DNA of 64,000 bases from assembly GCA_021647465.1 (NCBI GenBank), contig JAKIUQ010000007.1:1-64000 (forward strand), read 5' to 3'. Positions 8,331 through 16,413 of this stretch are shown one piece after another; within the stretch, counting starts at the first letter, position 1, and each line of letters begins with the position of its first letter. Made by a program: the position numbers and the translations under genes. The notes below the pieces were generated by a model. It did no database searches. It saw nothing but the letters and a program-made list of their open reading frames with translations, and had not been told where the DNA came from. This stretch comes from Emcibacter sp. (lineage in GTDB: Bacteria > Pseudomonadota > Alphaproteobacteria > Sphingomonadales > Emcibacteraceae).

Positions 8331-9947
8331 TTAATTTTGGCCTGTTGCACGCGCCAAGGCAGCAACAATCTTTGCATCATCAAACTTGCGCCATCTGGCC
8401 GCCACATGATGATCCGGACGGATAAGATATACGGCGCCGCCCGCCGCGTCATATCTTTGGGTCAGCAGGCCGTCTTTATCTTCGAACTGCGCCCCCACCG
8501 TGATCACCTGCGCCCTTATATTGCCCAGCTTGATTTCTGACATATCGGGCGCATCCCCAAAAACCAGCACCGTAAAGTCATCACTTAAATGATTCAGCAC
8601 CCAGCCCTCCGCGCCGTCCACAATGATCGGCGCATCGGCGCAGTTGGTGCCCGGGGCCATATCACCCTCAAAGGCATCTTCATCCGCCGTATTCAGGGAT
8701 GAATTCACATAAGGCGTTGGCATGGACAAACGGCCACTATTAACCAGAGGCCGGGCAAATTCATATTTCTTCGATAATTCCAGAACCGCATCCCGGAATA
8801 TACGGCTGCTCTTGCTTTTCGGGGTGATAAAGTCAGTTGAGCGTGTGGAATGGAGCAGATTGTCATCGGCGGCAAAAGCGCGTTCTTCGTCATAGCTATC
8901 CATGAATTCGATCGGCGCATCACCGTCCATGACCATTTTTAATTTCCACGTGAGATTATCAATATCCTGAATGCCCGTATTGGCACCGCGCGCGCCAAAC
9001 GGCGATACCTGATGCGCAGCATCGCCGGCAAATAATATGCGGCCATACCGGAAATTATCAATGCGCCGGCAGGCAAATTGATAGATGGACACCCATTCCA
9101 GCTCAAATTCCGTATCATTGCCGAGCATGGCTTTAATCAACGGAATGACATTTTCAGGCTTTGTCGCCTCTTTCGGATCCGCGTCCCAGCCCATTTGAAA
9201 ATCCAGACGCCAGACATCATCGGACTGTTTATGAAGCAAGGCTGATTGATTTTTATGGAATGTGGGGTCAAACCAGAACCAGCGCTCGGTGGGAAAGTCC
9301 GCTTTCATGACGACATCAGCAATCAAAAACCGATCCTGAAAAAACCGGCCTGTGAATTCGGCCTTGACCATATCGCGTACCATGCTGTTGGCGCCGTCAC
9401 AGGCAATCATCCAGTCACATTCCATGGTAAAGACCCCGTCCGGCGTTTCCACCTGCAGGCTGGTATGGTCATCATGCTGGGTCAGGCTGATCAATTTATG
9501 TTTCCAGCGCAGGTCAATGAGGTCCTTATGCTTCATGACCTCATCCACCAGAAATTCTTCGCAGTAATATTGCTGAAGATTGATCATGGCCGGCATCTTA
9601 TGGCCCTTTTCAGGCAATAGATCGAATTCATAGGCCAGATCTTCCTTGAAGAAAACCTTGCCCACATTCCAGCTTATGCCCTTTTCAACCATCTTGTCCG
9701 CAATGCCAAGACGGTCCCATATTTCCAGAGGACGCTTGGCATAACATACCGCCCGCGATCCGATACTGACCGTATTATTATCATCCAGAATAACCACAGG
9801 AATGCCAAGCCGCGCACAATCCAGTGCCGCAGATAACCCAATCAGCCCCGCCCCGATAACAATGACGGGCTTTCGCTTTATTGTACCATCTTTCTGGTCA
9901 TCCGACTGTACGTACGGATATTCAGGCCATGTATATGTATTTAACAT
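8331..9947 (-). CDS. FAD-dependent aromatic hydroxylase, MhaA/MhpA-like
   Basis: This is a 538-residue class A flavin monooxygenase that would use NAD(P)H and O2 to hydroxylate an aromatic ring. Motifs are the FAD Rossmann GAGLIGLSAALDCARLG (residues ~33-49), the DG motif (IACDGANSMVRD, ~180-191) and the GD motif (ILFAGDAAHQVSPFGARG, ~300-317). The C-terminal thioredoxin-like domain of the long subgroup is present. Length and the small DUF2783 partner match the two-component 3-hydroxyphenylacetate 6-hydroxylase MhaAB, which makes homogentisate. Within the amine dehydrogenase cluster, a hydroxyarylacetate derived from tyramine- or phenethylamine-type amines is a plausible substrate. The substrate is inferred, not shown. 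Confidence 0.8.
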   Translation of the reverse strand: MLNTYTWPEYPYVQSDDQKDGTIKRKPVIVIGAGLIGLSAALDCARLGIPVVILDDNNTVSIGSRAVCYAKRPLEIWDRLGIADKMVEKGISWNVGKVFFKEDLAYEFDLLPEKGHKMPAMINLQQYYCEEFLVDEVMKHKDLIDLRWKHKLISLTQHDDHTSLQVETPDGVFTMECDWMIACDGANSMVRDMVKAEFTGRFFQDRFLIADVVMKADFPTERWFWFDPTFHKNQSALLHKQSDDVWRLDFQMGWDADPKEATKPENVIPLIKAMLGNDTEFELEWVSIYQFACRRIDNFRYGRILFAGDAAHQVSPFGARGANTGIQDIDNLTWKLKMVMDGDAPIEFMDSYDEERAFAADDNLLHSTRSTDFITPKSKSSRIFRDAVLELSKKYEFARPLVNSGRLSMPTPYVNSSLNTADEDAFEGDMAPGTNCADAPIIVDGAEGWVLNHLSDDFTVLVFGDAPDMSEIKLGNIRAQVITVGAQFEDKDGLLTQRYDAAGGAVYLIRPDHHVAARWRKFDDAKIVAALARATGQN

Positions 9948-9990
9948 TACGCATTTTCCTTATGTCTAGTGATCTTAATACGGGGCGGGA

Positions 9991-10944
9991 CTACCCCTCC
10001 AAATCTTCCCACATTTTCTTGTCTCTCTCTGCGGTCCAGATACGCGGATCGCGAATGCCCTGACATTCATCATAGGCACGGGTCACATCAAAAGGCAGGC
10101 AATGCTCAAAAATTACCCAATGACCATATTTTGGCTTCAAGGCTTCCAGCGTGGCTTTATAGGTACTATTCAAATCCATACCCTTGGCCTGACAGGCCTT
10201 GACCGAACCGTACATGTCGCTGATGAAAGCACGGGTTTCGGTGAGCGCCTCCATACATTGATCCGCATTCATCAAGGCATCACCCCGACCCGGCACCAGT
10301 TTCTCGGGCTTCATCGCCACCAGATTATCCAGGGTTGCCGGCCAGTCTTCAAGATAGGCATCCCCCGTATAGGGCGTCGCGCCAAATTCAACCAGATCGC
10401 CGCTGAACAGAACCTTGTCATCGGGCAGCCACGCGATGGTATCGCCCTTGGTATGGCCGCGCCCGACCTGTTTCAACTGAACTTCGACACTGCCGAGCCA
10501 GATGGTCATCTCACCTTTGAACGTCTGGGTCGGCCATGTGAGTCCGGGGACGCTTTCAATGGCATCAAACAGACGCGGAAAACGTTCATATTCTGATTTA
10601 TAATCCTGTTCGCCCCGCTCTACGATCAAATCCCGCGTATCCATACTGCAGATTATATGTTCCGGGTTATAGCCGCTGGCCCCCAAAACACGCACCGCAT
10701 GATAATGGGTCAGCACAACATATTTAATTGGTTTATCAGTCACTTTGCGAATTTCTTCAATAACCAGTTGGGCCATCACAGGCGTTGCCTGCGTGTCCAG
10801 AACCATGACACAATCATCGCCAATGATGACGCCCGTATTCGGGTCACCTTCTGCGGTAAAGGCATAGGCATGCTCGGATAATTTGGTAAAGGAGATTTTC
10901 TTTTCTTCCATGTCGGCCTGAGAGGCAAATTTCTTGTCGGTCAT
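9991..10944 (-). CDS. MBL-fold metallo-hydrolase with altered metal motif
   Basis: This is a 317-residue metallo-beta-lactamase-fold protein encoded 43 bases upstream of the flavin hydroxylase. The usual THxHxDH motif reads THYHAVRVLG, so the first two His remain but Asp and the following His are Val and Arg. Later ligands are present: His in GRGHTKGD (~168), Asp in LFSGDLVEFG (~191) and His in FEHCLPFD near the C-terminus. A mononuclear site or a changed chemistry is possible. No signal peptide is evident. Its neighbours (flavin hydroxylase, DUF2783) suggest hydrolysis of an intermediate such as an aromatic thioester or lactone, but no substrate can be assigned. Confidence 0.75.
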   Translation of the reverse strand: MTDKKFASQADMEEKKISFTKLSEHAYAFTAEGDPNTGVIIGDDCVMVLDTQATPVMAQLVIEEIRKVTDKPIKYVVLTHYHAVRVLGASGYNPEHIICSMDTRDLIVERGEQDYKSEYERFPRLFDAIESVPGLTWPTQTFKGEMTIWLGSVEVQLKQVGRGHTKGDTIAWLPDDKVLFSGDLVEFGATPYTGDAYLEDWPATLDNLVAMKPEKLVPGRGDALMNADQCMEALTETRAFISDMYGSVKACQAKGMDLNSTYKATLEALKPKYGHWVIFEHCLPFDVTRAYDECQGIRDPRIWTAERDKKMWEDLEG

Positions 10945-11023
10945 ATTTTATTTTCCCTGATTATGGCTGTGATGTTTTTGTGATTTCATTTGATACTGTT
11001 ATAGATGTTAAATAAAATTCTGT

Positions 11024-11045
11024 CTGTCCACATAAATGGGGACAG
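11024..11045. other. Small inverted repeat in the LuxR/MBL intergenic gap
   Basis: CTGTCC and GGACAG are separated by 10 bases between the LuxR-type stop (11077) and the MBL start (10944). There is no good T-run on either strand, so it is a weak terminator or an operator for the MBL-hydroxylase genes. The rest of this 132-base gap is AT-rich and would hold their promoter. Confidence 0.35.
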
Positions 11046-11076
11046 CTTATAGTATAGCAGATTTATGGGCAGATGG

Positions 11077-11961
11077 TTATCCAACGACGGATATAAATTC
11101 AAGGCACAGGCTGAATAATTCATTCTGAGAAGAAATGCCAAGCCGCGCGTAAGCCCGCTTGCGGTAGGTATTGACGGTTGATTTCGCCACCTTTAAATCA
11201 AGCGATATGGCCTCGGAACTATAGCCTTGCAAAATTCGAATGCAGACCTCTCGCTCCCGCGTTGTCAATTGGCCGAATATCTCGTTTTTCGCCCCGAGCA
11301 AATGCGTCATCGCATCGGGAGAACGGCTCAGCGCCACCTGTGTTATGATTGGATCAGATAACTCGGAACTGCTTTCTTTTAACTCAAGCAAACGGGAATG
11401 CTTAAAAATCAAATTGGTCAATATGGGCAGAATTTGTGATAAATCATTAAATTCCCGCGTCGCAAAACGCCCACTATCCGTCAGGCGATAGAAACTGCAA
11501 TAAATAGTATATTGACGGGTCTGAAGCAAACTTGAAACCTTATCAATCAACCCGGTATTTTTAAAGAATAGATTTTGATATTCCTGATCATAGGCCGTTG
11601 TCGGCATATAGGGCAAAAGCGTCATTTTTATATCGTCCGGCCTTATGTCACTGGATTTCTTCAAGCCCTTCCGGGCCGGCGCAAGCTTGGGATCCTTAAC
11701 ATGAAACCCTTCTGTATAGGCATTGGCGAGGCTCTTGCAAATATCCGCGTCCAGCTTGCTTTTTGTGAAAAGATGGGCCGTTGTCCCATCGTTGTTATTA
11801 ATGAAAACCGCGCAGTGATCCACACCAACCGCCGCATTGACCAGATCAAACAGGCTATCTTCAAATTCTGCCCGTCCCAGCTTGCAGATGGTTTTATTTA
11901 ACTTGGTCAACCAATCTTCTGACCCTGCGATGGAAATATTTTCTTCTGACATGACATCCAT
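11077..11961 (-). CDS. LuxR-family transcriptional regulator
   Basis: This is a 294-residue regulator with a C-terminal LuxR/FixJ helix-turn-helix (TTREREVCIRILQGYSSEAI, then KVAKSTVNTYRKRAYARLGI, residues ~230-285). The N-terminal ~200 residues look like a PAS/GAF-type ligand domain with no acyl-homoserine-lactone signature and no receiver-domain Asp pattern. It starts 21 bases after qhpE and is probably the last gene of the qhpGFE operon. An ATG three codons in (11952) is an equally good start; no strong ribosome site is visible at either. It is an extra regulator beside the AraC type and could control either the qhp genes or the hydroxylase module downstream. Confidence 0.8.
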   Translation of the reverse strand: MDVMSEENISIAGSEDWLTKLNKTICKLGRAEFEDSLFDLVNAAVGVDHCAVFINNNDGTTAHLFTKSKLDADICKSLANAYTEGFHVKDPKLAPARKGLKKSSDIRPDDIKMTLLPYMPTTAYDQEYQNLFFKNTGLIDKVSSLLQTRQYTIYCSFYRLTDSGRFATREFNDLSQILPILTNLIFKHSRLLELKESSSELSDPIITQVALSRSPDAMTHLLGAKNEIFGQLTTREREVCIRILQGYSSEAISLDLKVAKSTVNTYRKRAYARLGISSQNELFSLCLEFISVVG

Positions 11962-11982
11962 TAAAATTTTATTCTGTATATT

Positions 11983-12660
11983 TTATTCTGTTCTGCGCTC
12001 ATTATGAAGATAATCTGCCCGGGAGACAAGCCATTCCCGAACAGATGAAATGCTTCCGCCGGCCTGCAAATAGGCCACGATCTGACCACAAACATGCGCG
12101 GTGCCTATGCTTGAGCCCCCTATATTTGATCTTCCCGTGTGCCTTGCCTGATCTAAACGCGCGCAGCCGCCAAAATCAGCCTGAGCAGAATCAAGAAAAG
12201 ATATTTCCCCCACCGCGCAGCGGGCATCCCCTGTCGCCCGTATGACCCCGGGATAAGCCGATGGATAGGTCGCCTTGCCTTGCGCAGGAGATGCCGCAAT
12301 CAAAATGATTCCCGCCGCCACAGCCTTGGCACAGGCTTCTTTCAATATCTCGCGATCCTCCCGCAGGCCCAGACTTAAATTGATCATAGAGACTTTTTCC
12401 TGCACAAGCCAGTCAAGGGCGGCGGCCACTGATGCCGCCGTTGTGACCCCGCGCCCATCAAAAACCTGTGCATTATACAAGGCAAGCTTTGGCGCATAAT
12501 GCAGAATAACGTCACAAACCGCCGTGCCATGCCCCAATGTATCTGGCATCATTGGTTCGGTCGTATTTGCAAAAAAAGCCCGTCCAGCAACCACATATCT
12601 TTCCTGTCCCTCCGATAGCCCGCTATCCACCAAGCCGAGACGCGGCGGCATCATATTCAT
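11983..12660 (-). CDS. qhpE: Subtilisin-like QhpC leader peptidase
   Basis: This is a 225-residue cytoplasmic S8-type serine protease. In QHNDH biogenesis QhpE removes the 28-residue leader of the cross-linked gamma subunit. The triad is visible: Asp12 in LGLVDSG, His44 in LGHGTAV and Ser in GGSSIGTAHV (~180), with the oxyanion region AASPAQGKATYPSAYP. There is no signal peptide or prodomain, and the protein is much shorter than secreted subtilisins, as expected for QhpE. Its ATG overlaps the qhpF stop by 4 bases, so the two are translationally coupled. Confidence 0.88.
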   Translation of the reverse strand: MNMMPPRLGLVDSGLSEGQERYVVAGRAFFANTTEPMMPDTLGHGTAVCDVILHYAPKLALYNAQVFDGRGVTTAASVAAALDWLVQEKVSMINLSLGLREDREILKEACAKAVAAGIILIAASPAQGKATYPSAYPGVIRATGDARCAVGEISFLDSAQADFGGCARLDQARHTGRSNIGGSSIGTAHVCGQIVAYLQAGGSISSVREWLVSRADYLHNERRTE

Positions 12661-14360
12661 GGTGTCACCTCGGTTAACCTACCGTTCTGCATGGAAAAAA
12701 TTCTGTCCAGATTATGAATGGCCCCCACATGATGACTAATGATAATGCGGGTTCGGTCCGTAAAAAACTGATCAAGCATATTCTGGAATTCCGCCTCGGT
12801 TTCCTGATCGACGGCCGATGTGGCCTCATCCAGGATCAGTATCTGCGGATCCATCAACAAAGCGCGGGCGATGGATATACGTTGTTTTTGCCCCCCGCTC
12901 AGGCGCGCGCCCCGCTCTCCGATGTGGGTATCATATCCCTCGGGCAGGCTCTGAATGAAATCATCTATGCGCGATGCTTTGGCCGCCACGATCACCTGAT
13001 CCATCGTCGCCTCTGACATGCCATAGGTAATATTCTCCTTCACAGTGCCATGAAACAGAATCGTATTTTGGTCCACCACCGCGATAATCCTGCGCAATTG
13101 TTTCAGAGACATATCTATATACCGCACGCCGTCCATGATAATGCCCCCGCTAATGGGGTCATAATGACGGTGCAGCAAATTAATCAATGTTGATTTTCCA
13201 GAACCTGACGGGCCAGTGATGAGAATTTTCTCACCGGGGGAGATATGCAGCGAGATATCCCGCACCCCTTGGGCCTGTGCCTTGTCATAAAAAAAGCTGA
13301 CCTGATTCAGCTTTATATCGCCGCGCGGCTTGCCTTCGATCAAAATTGGTTTTTCAGGGTCATGAATCAATATTCTTTGTTTTCGTAATTCCCGCACCCG
13401 CACCAGACTGACCATCGCGCGCTGATAGGCCACATAAAGTCCAAGGAACGTCTGCACCGGCCCTGTCGCCCGCGCCATATAGGCGGAAAAGGCGATGAGC
13501 GTGCCGATAGTCGCCGATCCTTGCGTGATGAAATAGCCGCCAAGGATAAAAACGCCGGCGGTCGCCGCGCTGGTCAATAATCCGGGAATGCCACCGGTCA
13601 TATGGTTGATAACCTGTAATTTCAACAGTTCGTCGAGATATGAGCGATTAAGCTTTGACAGCCGCTCCTGCTCACCGGATGTCCCCGACATGGACTGAAT
13701 GAATTTAACCGATGACAGGGTTTCAATGAAAAAGCTGCTGATGTCTGAAGATTTTTCCCGCAGGGTTAAGCTGCCCTTTTCCACCAAGGGGCGCATTTTT
13801 CGCAGGAATATAACCTGCAGAGGCAACAGGGCAAAAGCAATCAGAGTGAGTTCCCAGCTGAGCATCAGCATGATGGCCAGACTGCCGATGAGGGCCAATG
13901 TGCCATTCACAACCGCCAAAAGACTGTCGGTGGCAAACCGTTGAACTTCGGCCACATCCCCGTCAAGCCGCGAGACAATATCACCGGTACGCCAATGGCC
14001 AAAAAAATCCGGCGATAATTTCATGAGGCGGGCATAAACATCCTCCCTGAGCTGAAATAAAATACGGCCCGACAACGCCACATATATCCAGCGGTTAAAT
14101 CCGCTGACGACAAAAACGATAATCGCCATAATAATGATCAGCACCGCAAAGCGAATCACCACATTCATATCGCCCGCCATCAAGCCATCATCAATCAGTA
14201 TTTTTGTAAAATAAGGCTGGGCCAGCGCAAAAGCCGTCATGCAGCCCGCCAGCAATATGACAAGACTTAAAGATTTGACTTCGGGGCGGATAAATCTGCC
14301 CACCCAAGCCAGCGCATTCTGACGCTTTCTTTTATTTTTTTCCGCCTGACCCAAGATCAA
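12657..14360 (-). CDS. qhpF: ABC exporter for QHNDH gamma-subunit maturation
   Basis: This is a 567-residue half-transporter: an N-terminal six-helix type IV exporter domain (about residues 25-310) fused to an ATPase with Walker A GPSGSGKST (~388), signature LSGGQKQRISIARA and Walker B ILILDEATSAVD. QhpF is the efflux ABC protein of the QHNDH operon and is thought to export the processed gamma subunit to the periplasm. The start appears to be TTG at 14360, with AGGA a few bases upstream and no ATG near. It begins 9 bases after qhpG and its stop overlaps qhpE. The qhp assignment rests mainly on its position; by sequence alone it is an MsbA/lipid-exporter-like protein. Confidence 0.85.
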   Translation of the reverse strand: MILGQAEKNKRKRQNALAWVGRFIRPEVKSLSLVILLAGCMTAFALAQPYFTKILIDDGLMAGDMNVVIRFAVLIIIMAIIVFVVSGFNRWIYVALSGRILFQLREDVYARLMKLSPDFFGHWRTGDIVSRLDGDVAEVQRFATDSLLAVVNGTLALIGSLAIMLMLSWELTLIAFALLPLQVIFLRKMRPLVEKGSLTLREKSSDISSFFIETLSSVKFIQSMSGTSGEQERLSKLNRSYLDELLKLQVINHMTGGIPGLLTSAATAGVFILGGYFITQGSATIGTLIAFSAYMARATGPVQTFLGLYVAYQRAMVSLVRVRELRKQRILIHDPEKPILIEGKPRGDIKLNQVSFFYDKAQAQGVRDISLHISPGEKILITGPSGSGKSTLINLLHRHYDPISGGIIMDGVRYIDMSLKQLRRIIAVVDQNTILFHGTVKENITYGMSEATMDQVIVAAKASRIDDFIQSLPEGYDTHIGERGARLSGGQKQRISIARALLMDPQILILDEATSAVDQETEAEFQNMLDQFFTDRTRIIISHHVGAIHNLDRIFSMQNGRLTEVTP

Positions 14361-14369
14361 ATTTTCCTA

Positions 14370-15737
14370 TTAAATTTCCAGCATGTTTCTGGATAATAAC
14401 CAATTGCGCGCAGATGTCACCTGCGCCGCCTCAGCGCCGAAAACCGCCGCACTTTCATTGTCAGTCTTCTTTGCCGCAAGCAATACCATAAGCTTTACCA
14501 AAGGAATACCGTCAATTTTCCAGACCCCGCGCGGATGATCCGCTGTGACTATGACATCTTCGAGCGCGATAAAGCCCTCTTTAACCACAGGCTTTTTACA
14601 AATTTTAGCGGGTTGCAACAAGGGATCCGGATGAGAGGCCCCCTCGCCGCGCGGCCATAGGCGGCGCGCCTTCCAAAAAGCCTCCTCCGGCCAGCGTTCC
14701 TCGGCGGCATAAAATTCCCGCCCCATAAGGCAGCCCGCTTTAAAAGAATTTTCAATACGTTCCTGATAAAATTGAAGGGCCAGATCTTTATCTTCCGGCT
14801 TTTTAAGCAAACTATTGATCACAGGCGCCGCCGAAAGGCCGCTGCCGATTGCGTAAAAAATGCCGTTACCAGACAAAGGGTCAAGGGCAAGGGCACCGTC
14901 GCCCACTACTAGAAAATCATTTCCGCCTGCGCAGGTCGCCCTATTGGCCGCCGCCGTTCGAACGGACACACCGCTTGTCTGCTCCGTGGTCCCGCGCAGC
15001 CACGCTTCGGACTCGGGCAATATGCTGGTCAATTCTGAAAAATATTGATCCAGCCCCGCTTTGGGGGGAAGTTCCCCCTTTTCACTGTTGATAAATATCT
15101 GGAGAATAGCTGTCCCTTCGCCGTCCCTGAGGAACCACGCCCAGCCTTTTGGGAAAGACGCCACCGACGTCATGGCGTCAAGGTCTGGGGAAACCTCATA
15201 AGATTTCAGCAAAGCAGAGGTTGCGGGCCCGGACGTAGAATCACCTTCTGCGATATCACCCCCTTTGGCAAGCTTACTTTCACGCCCCCGCGCGTCTACC
15301 AGAAAATCTGCCTTGATTTTGATTTTTTGATGAGGCGGCGCATCTGAAGTGACATATGAAATTTCCCAGCCGTTTTCGTGGCGCACGGCCTTCTCCACAC
15401 GGCCATGTATGATCTGAACGCCTTTGTTTTTTGCGTCCTGCAATAAAGCCTGATCGAATGTTTGGCGGTTAAGGATATATTCCCGGTTCTGGGCTTGAGA
15501 CTGGCCATTCCAATGGGCCGCGCGGGTCACCATGGGGCCAATGCTCGCCAATGCCGCTCTAAAGCCAAAATGCTGCAAACTGGTGCGGGGCCGTTCAGAT
15601 ATCCCCTCCCACGCCGGAAAAGGCCGGGGCCGGGTGATGATCGTCGCAGAATAGCCAAGATCAACAAGGCCGCAGGCGGTAAAGACGCCTGCCGGCCCGC
15701 CGCCCATGATCACGATTGACCTGTTATTATTCACCAT
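14370..15737 (-). CDS. qhpG: Flavin monooxygenase for CTQ biogenesis
   Basis: This is a 455-residue FAD-dependent monooxygenase of the tryptophan-halogenase-like group. QhpG hydroxylates the tryptophan that becomes tryptophylquinone. Visible are the N-terminal dinucleotide motif GGGPAGVFTACGL (~11-23), the internal DARGRESKLA, and the FAD-binding GDGALALDPLSGNGIFYA (~275-292). The halogenase-specific Trp-rich motif is not obvious. It is the first gene of the qhpGFE-luxR operon and is divergent from the Lrp gene, with about 190 AT-rich bases between them. Confidence 0.85.
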   Translation of the reverse strand: MVNNNRSIVIMGGGPAGVFTACGLVDLGYSATIITRPRPFPAWEGISERPRTSLQHFGFRAALASIGPMVTRAAHWNGQSQAQNREYILNRQTFDQALLQDAKNKGVQIIHGRVEKAVRHENGWEISYVTSDAPPHQKIKIKADFLVDARGRESKLAKGGDIAEGDSTSGPATSALLKSYEVSPDLDAMTSVASFPKGWAWFLRDGEGTAILQIFINSEKGELPPKAGLDQYFSELTSILPESEAWLRGTTEQTSGVSVRTAAANRATCAGGNDFLVVGDGALALDPLSGNGIFYAIGSGLSAAPVINSLLKKPEDKDLALQFYQERIENSFKAGCLMGREFYAAEERWPEEAFWKARRLWPRGEGASHPDPLLQPAKICKKPVVKEGFIALEDVIVTADHPRGVWKIDGIPLVKLMVLLAAKKTDNESAAVFGAEAAQVTSARNWLLSRNMLEI

Positions 15738-15929
15738 CGATCCTCTCCCCTCACAGATTAAAAATATTGGTATTATATTCTAGAGTATTATCAGGTCTAA
15801 TTAAAGCAAGCTGATGATGATGATGATTATATATTGACCTAATATGATATTGTCCTATTATTATGACCAATCGTCATTTTTAATGTGTATTTGTTCGGAA
15901 AAACGAAGAAATATAACGAAAGCACAAGA
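15738..15929. promoter_or_regulatory. Divergent promoter region qhpG / Lrp regulator
   Basis: These ~190 AT-rich bases separate the qhpG start (minus) from the Lrp start (plus). They contain a short run of TGA/GAT triplets at about 15811-15827. Lrp proteins commonly bind near their own gene, so this one may also affect qhpG. No precise promoter elements could be fixed. Confidence 0.4.
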
Positions 15930-16364
15930 ATGCACCTGCAAAATAAAGAACAAAAGCTTTTGGATCTTCTTAAAGTGAACAGCCGGTTAAGCGCGGCGGA
16001 ATTGGGGCGGCAATTGAATTTAGCCCGGTCTACTGTCCATATGATGTTGACACGCCTTGAAGAAAAAATCATCGACAGCTATACCATAAAATTAAAAGAT
16101 TTTGATGCTGACAATCACTCAAGCTGCTATGTCTTGATTACCCGTGATCCCAAAAAATCCAAAGAGATAGAAGAAAAAATGCGCGCCATGGCAGAAATAG
16201 ACAGCCTTGTAACCGTGGCCGGTCTCTATGATTTCATCACCTTGGTCAGAACCCGTGACAACCGTCAAATGGACCGGGTCCTCACCGAAATTGCCATGAT
16301 GGATGGCATCATCAAAACCGAAAGTCACATCATCTTGTCAGAAAAATTTGATCGTAAGCTATAA
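15930..16364 (+). CDS. Lrp/AsnC-family transcriptional regulator
   Basis: This 144-residue protein has an N-terminal winged helix-turn-helix (EQKLLDLLKVNSRLSAAELG, then NLARSTVHMMLTRLEEKGI-like) and a C-terminal RAM ligand-binding domain (VTVAGLYDFITLVRTRDNRQM). I use the ATG at 15930 because the frame from the GTG at 15885 adds 15 low-complexity residues and has no ribosome site. Lrp-type regulators sense amino acids. Its neighbours are the divergent qhp operon and, downstream, a lysine-pathway type ALDH7 gene, either of which is a plausible target. Confidence 0.85.
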   Translation: MHLQNKEQKLLDLLKVNSRLSAAELGRQLNLARSTVHMMLTRLEEKIIDSYTIKLKDFDADNHSSCYVLITRDPKKSKEIEEKMRAMAEIDSLVTVAGLYDFITLVRTRDNRQMDRVLTEIAMMDGIIKTESHIILSEKFDRKL

Positions 16365-16413
16365 CAGGGGTACGCTCTTGTTTATTCCTGTTTTTAAATA
16401 TCTGGACATAACC

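Noticed and set aside
8311..8452. Longer version of the DUF2783 protein reading into the flavin hydroxylase gene
   Set aside because: The extra residues are out of frame with the hydroxylase and have no domain character; GGAG before ATG 8311 marks the real start.
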